NCBI GenBank assembly: GCA_016180065.1 | Contig: JACPBY010000007.1 | Span: 31,728 to 63,804, forward strand | Length of the DNA: 32,077 bases | Reading direction: 5' to 3' | DNA from: Candidatus Woesearchaeota archaeon | GTDB lineage: Archaea > Nanobdellota > Nanobdellia > Woesearchaeales > UBA10216 | Part shown: in pieces, positions 24,683 through 30,599 of the stretch | Layout: the number at the start of each line of letters is the position of its first letter | Position numbering within the stretch: position 1 is the first letter of the stretch | Position numbers and translations under genes: made by a program | The notes under the pieces: generated by a model | Databases searched by the model: none | What the model saw: only the letters and a program-made list of their open reading frames with translations | What the model was told of the DNA's origin: nothing

Positions 24683-25104
24683 TTTTTGTTTGGGCCTTTC
24701 CTCTTTCCTGCTTGCCTTTGCTTTTTTCACCCGTTTTTCTTATCTTAGCGGCAGACTTCCTGACAAGGCAGCACCGCATACCTCGCAATACTGCTTATCT
24801 GGCAGGCCAGCTACTTTTCAAGCATAGGGAGAGCGCTACTTTATAAAGTTTTCGGAACTGGAAGATATAGATTCGACGGAAGAATAGCCGAAAAAGTATA
24901 TAGGAATAGGCATTTGTAAAGGTTTGAACGTTCCCAGTAAGCCTAGTAGAACGGTATGAACCGCCTATTTTGACAGAAAAGCTGCTGATGACAACTTTTT
25001 TATATGGAAGCAGCAAAACCTTTTTGCTTATTGCTGTTCGCAAAAAGCTTTACCAAAAAACGGGCAGCAGCTTCACGCTTCAGCCTTTTCGACGAGAATA
25101 TTTC
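24683..25104. other. 422-nt region without a gene, with two TATA-like elements and hairpins
   Basis: No convincing reading frame is present. ACTTTATAAAGT (24837-24848) is a perfect 12-bp palindromic TATA-like element, and aaaagtatatagg (about 24891-24903) is a second one. TTTTCGG (24850-24856) and CCGAAAA (24888-24894) are inverted arms between them. Further hairpins are CTTTTTGC / GCAAAAAG (25020-25027 and 25040-25047) and GCTGCT / AGCAGC around 24981-25014. Small RNAs are possible; I could not assign a class. Confidence 0.35.
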
Positions 25105-25188
25105 GCGGGGATGCCGCAGCGGCCAACCGGGGCAGGCTTAGGACCTGCTGGCTTAGTGCCTTCGGCGGTTCGAATCCGCCTCCCCGCA
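25105..25188 (+). tRNA. tRNA-Leu, anticodon TAG
   Basis: Acceptor GCGGGGA (25105-25111) pairs with TCCCCGC (25181-25187), with discriminator A at 25188. The anticodon stem GCAGG / CCTGC closes the loop CTTAGGA with TAG at 34-36. A long variable arm (TGGCTTAGTGCCTTC region) identifies a class II tRNA, and the T-arm is GGCGG-TTCGAAT-CCGCC. It reads CUA leucine codons. CCA is not encoded and no intron is seen. A short hairpin CTCGCC-TGCG-GGCGAG follows at 25201-25216. Confidence 0.95.
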
Positions 25189-25200
25189 TTCAACCTTTTA

Positions 25201-25216
25201 CTCGCCTGCGGGCGAG
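25201..25216 (+). terminator. Hairpin directly downstream of tRNA-Leu
   Basis: CTCGCC pairs with GGCGAG around a TGCG loop, 12 nt past the tRNA, after a short T-rich stretch (ccttttactc). It may mark the 3' end of the tRNA transcript; no T tract follows. Confidence 0.35.
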
Positions 25217-25255
25217 CAAAAGCTTGACCAAAAACGAGAAATGGAAAAGAATTTA

Positions 25256-25290
25256 TAGTAGTTATTACTAATATTTTCTAGTATAAATAA
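25256..25290 (+). promoter_or_regulatory. Promoter and operator of the VapBC pair
   Basis: Alternating half sites TAGTA (25256-25260), TACTA (25266-25270) and TAGTA (25279-25283), spaced 5 and 8 nt, run into the TATA-like agtataaata (25280-25289). This arrangement fits an AbrB-type autorepressor site. Confidence 0.5.
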
Positions 25291-25378
25291 GGCGATTTTG
25301 CCTGTTGTGGCAGGCTTATCGACGACAAAACGAAGAAACAAAGCATGACTGCCAAGGAGCAGGGCCGGGAGAGGAAAA

Positions 25379-25633
25379 ATGGCTGTTTCAAGGGTAACAA
25401 GGAACTACCAGGTTACGGTGCCAAGGGAATTAAGGGAGCTGGCTGACATAAAGGTAGGGGATACTATGCTGTTCGTCCGGGAAGGAGAAGATATCCTGCT
25501 GAAAAAAATAGACAAGGACCTGCTTGGCAGGGGCTTTGGGCTTTGGAAGAGGGCGCAGGAAAAAACACCCTGGCTTGTTGACAAGCTGAGGACTGAAGCC
25601 GAAAGGCGGTTCAAGGGCCTTAAACTACAATAA
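25379..25633 (+). CDS. AbrB/SpoVT-fold antitoxin (VapB-type)
   Basis: The protein has 84 aa. VTRNYQVTVPRELRELADIK and GDTMLFVREGEDILLKKI form the N-terminal swapped-hairpin DNA-binding domain, and the C-terminal ~40 residues form the basic toxin-binding arm. It is followed 2 nt later by the PIN toxin frame. Known for the family: the antitoxin binds and inhibits the PIN RNase and represses the operon. Confidence 0.88.
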   Translation: MAVSRVTRNYQVTVPRELRELADIKVGDTMLFVREGEDILLKKIDKDLLGRGFGLWKRAQEKTPWLVDKLRTEAERRFKGLKLQ

Positions 25634-25650
25634 TAATGCAGGATGGCAAA

Positions 25651-26031
25651 ATGGCAAAAAAGTTCCTGATAGACACTGACGTGTTTGTGGACTACCTCCT
25701 GGAAGAGCCAAAGGCAAGGGATTTCTTTGAGCAACTGCCGGAAGGCACATTTTACTATTCTGCGCTGAACAAGCTGGAGCTCACCTCAGCAAGGGTTTGC
25801 TCGGACTCTGCAGTAAGAAGCTCGACTGCGGCACTGCTTTCTCTCGGCAAGAAGGTTGAAATTGACGATGCCATAATAAGCCTCGCTGCTGAAGTCAAGC
25901 GTCAGCACAGCCTCACACTGACTGACTCCATCATGGCAGCAACAGCCATTCACATAGGGGCAGAGCTTGTTACGAAGAACGTTGGAGAGTTCAAAAAAAT
26001 CAAAGAGCTTATGATGATGAAGCCTTATTGA
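25651..26031 (+). CDS. PIN-domain ribonuclease toxin (VapC-type)
   Basis: The protein has 126 aa from the chosen ATG; an in-frame ATG at 25636 would add five residues (MQDGK). FLIDTDVFVDYLLE gives acidic residues D8 and D10, ALNKLELTSAR the conserved glutamate, and LTLTDSIMAATAIHIGAELV the third aspartate, with TKNVGEFKKI closing the fold. All expected PIN carboxylates are visible, so it should be an active Mg-dependent RNase. The pair lies just past tRNA-Leu, a common insertion neighbourhood. Confidence 0.88.
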   Translation: MAKKFLIDTDVFVDYLLEEPKARDFFEQLPEGTFYYSALNKLELTSARVCSDSAVRSSTAALLSLGKKVEIDDAIISLAAEVKRQHSLTLTDSIMAATAIHIGAELVTKNVGEFKKIKELMMMKPY

Positions 26032-26040
26032 GCAGGTACT

Positions 26041-26175
26041 GTTCAGGCTGCAAAACCGCAAGCTTGACCTGTTCTATGCTGACTTGGCTACACTTATGCG
26101 AAGAGGCGCAACATACTATTCCTGACAGGCGACGGCGCATTCAAGGAAATGCCCAATGTTAAGTTCATCGCATAA
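26041..26175 (+). pseudogene. Degraded C-terminal fragment of a second PIN-domain toxin
   Basis: One frame reads RLQNRKLDLFYADLATLMRR and then breaks. A second frame from about 26098 reads KRRNILFLTGDGAFKEMPNV, then KFIA and a stop at 26173-26175, which matches the closing strand and helix of VapC-type PIN domains (NILFLTGD..F). A frameshift near 26095-26105 joins them, and no N-terminal half is present. Confidence 0.5.
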
Positions 26176-26186
26176 CAAGCTAGTGC

Positions 26187-26219
26187 AGGACAGAAGTAAG
26201 CCATAATCTTGTCTGTCCT
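26187..26219. repeat. Perfect inverted repeat A downstream of the PIN remnant
   Basis: AGGACAGA (26187-26194) and TCTGTCCT (26212-26219) are perfect 8-bp arms with a 17-nt spacer, followed by a short T-rich stretch. It may act as a 3' hairpin of the VapBC transcript. Confidence 0.5.
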
Positions 26220-26226
26220 TTACTAT

Positions 26227-26270
26227 TTAGTTGGCGGATAATCTCATGCGTTATTATTGTCGCCAACTAA
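26227..26270. repeat. Perfect inverted repeat B upstream of the S19e promoter
   Basis: TTAGTTGGCG (26227-26236) and CGCCAACTAA (26261-26270) are perfect 10-bp arms with a 24-nt spacer that itself holds ATAAT / ATTAT. It begins 7 nt after repeat A and ends about 10 nt before the S19e TATA box (ctttttaaagg, about 26281-26291). Confidence 0.55.
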
Positions 26271-26318
26271 GCCATCGCAACCTTTTTAAAGGAGCCTCTT
26301 TTCCAGATTCCTGCGAAA

Positions 26319-26879
26319 ATGGCAGAAGCAGCATCAGCAGAGGCAAAGGCGGACGCAAAACAGGCAGCAGCCGAGGCAAAACAAGCCAAGGAACTTGCAA
26401 GGTCAGAAGCCAAGGCAGCCAAGGCAGAACGCCTTGACCCGTTATCAGTTGACCCAAGCGCACTAATAATGCTTCTCGCCAAGGAACTAAAAAGTTTTCC
26501 TGACATAAAGCCGCCAGAGTGGGCTAAGTTTGCAAAAACAGGGGTGCAGAAGGAAAGGCCTCCTCAGGAAGCAGACTGGTGGCATGCAAGGGCAGCAGCA
26601 GTTCTCAGGTCAGTAGCTAAGCTGGGGCTTGTTGGCACGGCAAAGCTGCGAACCAAGTATGGCGGGAAACACAGCCGGGGCCATAAAGCTGAACGATTCG
26701 CAAAAGGCTCTGGCAGCGTAATAAGAAAGGCTTTGCAACAATTGGAAAAGGCAGGACTGGTAAAACAGGCGGTGAAGGGAGTCCACAAAGGAAGGACAAT
26801 CACCAAAAAAGCTTCACAGCTTATGAGTGCTGCGGCTGTTCAGGCTGTGAAGAAAGGGCAAGATGGACAGCGAGCTTGA
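26319..26879 (+). CDS. rps19e: Small ribosomal subunit protein S19e with N-terminal extension
   Basis: The protein has 186 aa; the family is about 150. Residues 1-38 are an Ala/Lys/Glu-rich helix that precedes the normal start of the fold (DPLSVDPSALIMLLAKELKS). Core motifs are WWHARAAAVLRSVAKLGLVG, LRTKYGGKHSRGHKAERFAK, GSGSVIRKALQQLEKAGLV and GRTITKKASQLM. TATA ctttttaaagg lies about 30 bp before the ATG. It overlaps the PDCD5-like gene by 17 bp and opens the S19e-PDCD5-L39e-L31e operon, a conserved archaeal order. Confidence 0.93.
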   Translation: MAEAASAEAKADAKQAAAEAKQAKELARSEAKAAKAERLDPLSVDPSALIMLLAKELKSFPDIKPPEWAKFAKTGVQKERPPQEADWWHARAAAVLRSVAKLGLVGTAKLRTKYGGKHSRGHKAERFAKGSGSVIRKALQQLEKAGLVKQAVKGVHKGRTITKKASQLMSAAAVQAVKKGQDGQRA

Positions 26880-27201
26880 AGAGTTGAAGCGAAGAAGATT
26901 TGAGCATCTGCAAAGGCAGGCGGTTGAACAGCAACAGGCAGAAGCAGAAGCCACCAAGCAGCTTGGGGCAATCGAAGATGCTGTCAAAGCCCACCTCACA
27001 AAAGAAGCCTTGGCCAGGTACGGCACAGTAAAGCTTGCCCATCCTGAAACTGCTACACGGCTGGTTGTTGCAGTAGCGCAGGCAATAGAGGCAGGAAAGC
27101 TAAGAGGCATGCTGGGTGAAGAGCAGCTCGTTAATGTGCTAAAGCAGATTTCAATGATGACACAACGCAAAACAGGCAGAATTAAGATAGTCAGAAAGTA
27201 A
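26863..27201 (+). CDS. PDCD5-family DNA-binding protein
   Basis: The protein has 112 aa. It has a long charged N-terminal helix (DSELEELKRRRFEHLQRQAV), a three-helix core (VKAHLTKEALARYGTVKLAH) and a basic tail (MTQRKTGRIKIVRK), as in the archaeal PDCD5/TFAR19 family. The family binds nucleic acid; its cellular role in archaea is unclear. Its place between S19e and L39e is the usual one. Confidence 0.92.
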   Translation: MDSELEELKRRRFEHLQRQAVEQQQAEAEATKQLGAIEDAVKAHLTKEALARYGTVKLAHPETATRLVVAVAQAIEAGKLRGMLGEEQLVNVLKQISMMTQRKTGRIKIVRK

Positions 27202-27216
27202 CGAAAAGGCATAAAG

Positions 27217-27390
27217 ATGGCAAGATATAAACATCCAAGCAGGAAACAGCGGCTGGTCAAGAAGGGCGAGCAGACAAAGTGGGCTCCGTTTTGGACCGTG
27301 CCAAAGATATACGGCAAGGGCAGAAAGGTTCACCCTGGCAGGCACACCACTGTGAAAAGGCACTGGAGAAAGAACAAATTAAAGGCTTAA
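27217..27390 (+). CDS. rpl39e: Large ribosomal subunit protein L39e
   Basis: The protein has 57 aa, starting MARYKHPSRKQRLVKKGEQT and continuing KWAPFWTVPKIYGKGRKVHP. This is the family pattern (K...R..KK..Q....P.W...K) in a highly basic small protein that lines the peptide exit tunnel. The C-terminal few residues (RHWRKNKLKA) are slightly longer than usual. It sits 15 nt after the PDCD5 gene and 18 nt before L31e. Confidence 0.93.
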   Translation: MARYKHPSRKQRLVKKGEQTKWAPFWTVPKIYGKGRKVHPGRHTTVKRHWRKNKLKA

Positions 27391-27408
27391 AAAAAGGACT
27401 GACGAAAA

Positions 27409-27864
27409 ATGGCTGAAAAGACTGCTAAGGCTGCTGCTGTTGAACGGACACTCACGATAAACATAAGAAAGAGCGTAATAATGGTTCCCCGCTACAGGCG
27501 GGCAAAGAAGGCTGTCACGGCTGTAAGGGAGTTCCTACAGCGGCACATGAAGGCACCTGCTGAGAATGTCAAGCTCGGAAAATACCTCAACCTGAAGCTG
27601 TGGGAGAGGGGCATTCAAAACCCACTGACGCGGCTAACAGTCGTGGCCAGGAAAGATGACAAAGGCATAGTGACAGCAGAGCTGCCGAACATACCGGTAA
27701 AAAAGCAGAAGCTGGTAAAGGAAAAGCAAGGGAAAAAAGCAGCTGCGCTGGAAGCCAAAAAAGCAGAGACTGCAACAGAGCCTGAAAAGGCAGCCCAAAC
27801 AGCACCAAAAGCAGAATCCCAATCTGCAACCATTGCAAAAAACGCGCCAGCAAACGGCAAGTGA
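27409..27864 (+). CDS. rpl31e: Large ribosomal subunit protein L31e with low-complexity C-terminal tail
   Basis: The protein has 151 aa; typical archaeal L31e is about 85-95. The core spans about 10-100 (RTLTINIRKSVIMVPRYRRA, KKAVTAVREFLQRHMK, LGKYLNLKLWERGIQNP). Residues about 105-151 are a Lys/Ala/Glu/Thr-rich tail of no known fold. The extra tail, like that on S19e, appears lineage-specific. Confidence 0.92.
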   Translation: MAEKTAKAAAVERTLTINIRKSVIMVPRYRRAKKAVTAVREFLQRHMKAPAENVKLGKYLNLKLWERGIQNPLTRLTVVARKDDKGIVTAELPNIPVKKQKLVKEKQGKKAAALEAKKAETATEPEKAAQTAPKAESQSATIAKNAPANGK

Positions 27865-27870
27865 GTATAG

Positions 27871-27912
27871 CGGCGGACTTTAATAATCGTATAAAACTTG
27901 TAAAGTCCGCCG
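27871..27912. repeat. Perfect inverted repeat C, 7 nt after the L31e stop
   Basis: CGGCGGACTTTA (27871-27882) and TAAAGTCCGCCG (27901-27912) are perfect 12-bp arms with an 18-nt spacer that contains gtataaaac. GC-rich outer stem with AT-rich base of the loop. It may be the 3' hairpin of the ribosomal-protein transcript. Confidence 0.6.
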
Positions 27913-27914
27913 AA

Positions 27915-27959
27915 TATAGGCACGGTTAACAACTACTGAAATTAATGTCCGTGCCTATA
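27915..27959. repeat. Perfect inverted repeat D, adjacent to repeat C
   Basis: TATAGGCACGG (27915-27925) and CCGTGCCTATA (27949-27959) are perfect 11-bp arms with a 23-nt AT-rich spacer. It starts 2 nt after repeat C and has unrelated arms. The rest of this 223-nt gap (27960-28040) shows nothing recognisable before the module 4 promoter. Confidence 0.6.
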
Positions 27960-28040
27960 ATTCACCAAGCGCGAAGCACCTATTCTGTTAAGCAATTTCC
28001 GGCTGAAGTTTTGCGTTGCAAATTGAAAACCAACTAGAAA

Positions 28041-28085
28041 GTTTTATATACTTCTGGTGTATAATCATCAACTAAAGGTGTATAA
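28041..28085 (+). promoter_or_regulatory. Promoter and direct repeats of MNT-HEPN module 4
   Basis: The TATA box is gttttatatac (28041-28051). GGTGTATAA occurs twice in direct orientation (28056-28064 and 28077-28085), 21 bp apart, which is two helical turns. The second copy also serves as a GGTG ribosome binding site just before the ATG at 28088. Confidence 0.55.
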
Positions 28086-28087
28086 AC

Positions 28088-28687
28088 ATGATTTTAACAG
28101 GGAACGAAAAACGAGTGCTTCGCTTCTTGGCAGCGAAACCGGGAGCAGAATATTCAATCAATGACGTTGCGAAAGCCTGTAGCATAACACCAAACGGCGC
28201 TTACAAGATACTGCGAAAGCTTGAGAAGGAAGGGGTGCTCAAGGCAAAACACGTGGCAAACATAAAAGCGTACAAGCCTGACTTTGATAACGAGAAAACC
28301 ATGAGAGTATATGAGCTGGCTTTCATGCCTGACGAGCTTATTCCGAGCAGGATTAAGCTGCGGGCAGACGACTTTAAGCAGCTAAAAGCTGTAACGAAAG
28401 CCTGCATTCTTTTTGGCTCGTATATCACGACGAAGCAAAAACCCGATGACATCGACGCCCTTTTCGTTGTGGGAAAAAACAGTTTTGAGGGCTATAAAAA
28501 AACTCTAGCCAAAGTTCAGGACATAACCCCTGTGAAAATACATGACATAGTTCAAACAACAGAGGACCTGCGGCAAAACCTGAAAAAGAACGACCAAATT
28601 GTAACAGAGGCTCTGCACAGAGGCATAGCCCTCTGGGGATTTGGCACAATAATCCAAGTGATTAAGAATGCCACACAACAAAGATAA
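28088..28687 (+). CDS. HTH-fused minimal nucleotidyltransferase, probable antitoxin of module 4
   Basis: The protein has 199 aa. A winged HTH (about 8-62: YSINDVAKACSITPNGAYKI) is followed by an MNT domain with G110-S111, nine residues, D121-I-D123. The spacing is one residue shorter than in the other three modules. The tail HRGIALWGFGTI is family-like. It overlaps the HEPN frame by 20 bp. Confidence 0.83.
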   Translation: MILTGNEKRVLRFLAAKPGAEYSINDVAKACSITPNGAYKILRKLEKEGVLKAKHVANIKAYKPDFDNEKTMRVYELAFMPDELIPSRIKLRADDFKQLKAVTKACILFGSYITTKQKPDDIDALFVVGKNSFEGYKKTLAKVQDITPVKIHDIVQTTEDLRQNLKKNDQIVTEALHRGIALWGFGTIIQVIKNATQQR

Positions 28688-29176
28688 GCTGGAAAAATGC
28701 CTTGACGAAGGCAAAAAAGGCGGCGAGCGCCATCAGGGCTTAAAAGAAACAAAGCCCGGCAAGGAAGCGGCAAGTGAGCACTTAGCAAAGGCACTACACA
28801 ATTTTCAAGCAATAACTGATTTTCATGGATTGCACTACAGCAACTGGGCAGCTAGCGCGGCGTTCTATACACTTTACCACGGTCTGCTGGCAATCCTTGC
28901 ACAACACGGCTATGAATCAAGGAATCAATCCTGCACCTTTGCGCTAGTTGAGGACTTAATCGCCAAAGGGGAAGTCAAAGCCCTGGCAAATGCAGATGTT
29001 AAAGAAATCTCTGACAGGGAAACAACTGAAAACCTTGAGCACAGCACAAAAATCTGGATATCAGGGAAAGGATGCAATACTCTACACAGACCAGCTTAGC
29101 TGAAGAGGAGTTCAAGCTTCTCAAGAAACGAACAAAAGAGCTGCTTGACAAAATACGCCTTGAGCTGGAAAGATAA
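28668..29176 (+). pseudogene. HEPN-domain toxin of module 4, interrupted by a frameshift
   Basis: From the ATG at 28668 the frame encodes a HEPN core (WAASAAFYTLYHGLLAILAQ, HGYESRNQSCTFALVEDLIA) and stops at 29099. At the A5 run 29048-29052 a -1 shift continues as KNLDIRERMQYSTQTSLAEE and EFKLLKKRTKELLDKIRLEL, which is the proper HEPN ending with its Arg and Tyr, and stops at 29174-29176. Without the shift the protein is 143 aa and lacks the catalytic helix; restored it would be about 169 aa. No in-phase slippery heptamer is seen, so mutation or a sequencing error is likelier than programmed frameshifting. The restored stop overlaps the next ATG by one base. Confidence 0.72.
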
Positions 29177-30333
29177 TGGTAAAGCAACAAAGCAAAAAGA
29201 GTTGTGAAACAACCGCAATAATAGCTGCTGCCAATGAGCTGCTGCTAAAGAACCGCAGGACAGTAGCTGGGCACATGTTCACAATACCCTCTCCGTACGA
29301 ATACCGGCACCAGTGGCTGTGGGACAGCTGCTTTCACGCAATAGTTTTGCGGCACTTTGACACAGAAGCAGCAGAGGAAGAACTAAGAAGCCTGATGGCA
29401 TCGCAAAAGCCAAGCGGCATGGTGCCTCATGAGAGCAAATATGTGCTGCTTAGCAGGATGCTGCCTTACACAAGCAGGATAACGCAGCCTCCAATAATAG
29501 CAAGGGCTGTTCTTGACCTTTACAAGAAAAGCCGCAACAGGGAATTTTTGGCTGAAATCTTCCCAAAGCTGCAGCACTACCACAATTGGCTGGCGGAAAA
29601 ACGGGAAGCTGGAAACGTGCTGAAGGTCGTGGATTCCAATGAAAGCGGCGAGGACAACTCAGTGCTGTGGGATGATGAGCTTACCATTCCCGTACACAGG
29701 ACATACCTTCGGTGGCTGACAACTTACGTGCCTTTCTTCCCGCAGCTTGCGGCAGTGATAAGCGTAAAGGCAACATCATTCTATGCAGACTCACTTGGCT
29801 GCATGGCTGAAATTGCAAAGACTTTGGGAAACACAGGACAAAGCGGCAGCTACAGGAAAAAACATTCGGCTGTTATCGCTGCAATGGCCAAGGCGTTCAG
29901 GCAGAAAGACGGGCTTTATTACAGCCTGACAGGCAAAGGCAAGCCCATACCATACAAAACAAACAGCCTCTTTGCACCCATGTATTGCGGGGCAGCCACA
30001 AGAAAAGAGGCAATGATGCTTGTGAAAGAGCACCTGCTAAACGAGAAAGAGTTCTGGACGCAGTTCCCTATACCAACCGTTGCTGCCGATGAGAAAAAGT
30101 TCAACCCAAAAGGCTACTGGAGAGGTCCCATGTGGGTGAACATAAACTGGATGCTTCACAGGGGATTGCTGCGTTATGGATTCAAAGCTGTTGCCGATGA
30201 GCTGCTGCAAAAGACAATAGCAGCAGTCAGGAAAAGCGGCTTCAGGGAATACTACAACCCGCTCACCGGAGAAGGGCTGGGAGCAAGGCAGTTTGGGTGG
30301 AGCACGCTGGTTGCGGACATGATGTTGAGATAA
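29176..30333 (+). CDS. GH63-like glycoside hydrolase (mannosyl-/glucosylglycerate hydrolase or glucosidase type)
   Basis: The protein has 385 aa and folds as an (alpha/alpha)6 barrel. YRHQWLWDSCFHAIVLRHF (43-61), GMVPHES (81-87), ESGEDNSVLWDD (156-167, D160 as probable general acid), GYWRGPMWVNINW (313-325) and REYYNPLTGEG (357-367, E358 as probable base) are the GH63 landmarks. No signal peptide is present, so it acts in the cytoplasm. The substrate could be a compatible-solute glycoside or an oligosaccharide; the sequence does not decide. It begins one base inside the stop of the frame-restored HEPN gene. Confidence 0.85.
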   Translation: MVKQQSKKSCETTAIIAAANELLLKNRRTVAGHMFTIPSPYEYRHQWLWDSCFHAIVLRHFDTEAAEEELRSLMASQKPSGMVPHESKYVLLSRMLPYTSRITQPPIIARAVLDLYKKSRNREFLAEIFPKLQHYHNWLAEKREAGNVLKVVDSNESGEDNSVLWDDELTIPVHRTYLRWLTTYVPFFPQLAAVISVKATSFYADSLGCMAEIAKTLGNTGQSGSYRKKHSAVIAAMAKAFRQKDGLYYSLTGKGKPIPYKTNSLFAPMYCGAATRKEAMMLVKEHLLNEKEFWTQFPIPTVAADEKKFNPKGYWRGPMWVNINWMLHRGLLRYGFKAVADELLQKTIAAVRKSGFREYYNPLTGEGLGARQFGWSTLVADMMLR

Positions 30334-30343
30334 CAAAACATAT

Positions 30344-30369
30344 GTTTGGGTATCCAAACGCTTATAAAG
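30344..30369 (+). promoter_or_regulatory. Palindromic operator and TATA box before the AbrB-methylase operon
   Basis: GTTTGG (30344-30349) and CCAAAC (30354-30359) form a perfect 6+4+6 palindrome immediately before cttataaag (30361-30369). The TATA box is about 28 bp upstream of the ATG at 30393, so the message is probably leaderless. Confidence 0.6.
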
Positions 30370-30392
30370 GGATAGATACACGAAGTGCATTT

Positions 30393-30599
30393 ATGCAATT
30401 ACAAAAGCACAGCAACAAAGTAAACAACAAGGAATACTTCAAATACGTTATCGTTGTAAGGGGTGGCATTATAAGAAAACTCGGCTGGAAGGAAGGCGAC
30501 GAACTGGAAGCTGAAGCCAAAAACGATGAGCTGCTTATTATGCGTGAAAACAAATCGAGGGCGGAATTAGCTGGGAAAGAATGGGAAAGAGCAAAATGA
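30393..30599 (+). CDS. AbrB-like DNA-binding protein, candidate regulator of the R-M genes
   Basis: The protein has 68 aa from the chosen ATG; a longer frame from 30297 would begin inside the upstream hydrolase gene and before the promoter. EYFKYVIVVRGGIIRKLGWK and EGDELEAEAKNDELLIM resemble an AbrB/MazE swapped hairpin. The C-terminal helix is short. Its stop overlaps the methylase ATG at 30596 (ATGA), so the two are coupled. It may play the role that C proteins have in other restriction-modification systems. Confidence 0.65.
   Translation: MQLQKHSNKVNNKEYFKYVIVVRGGIIRKLGWKEGDELEAEAKNDELLIMRENKSRAELAGKEWERAK

Noticed and set aside
24961-25015. Box C/D-like TGATGA motif as a guide RNA
   Set aside because: A TGATGA is present near 24985, but no matching CTGA box D with terminal pairing could be placed with confidence.
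24795-25043. 82-aa minus-strand frame upstream of the S-layer gene
   Set aside because: Its composition is not protein-like, it covers palindromes and TATA elements, and it has no ribosome binding site.
26231-26437. 68-aa frame overlapping the S19e start
   Set aside because: It is a shifted-frame shadow of the Ala/Lys-rich S19e N-terminus and begins inside an inverted repeat.
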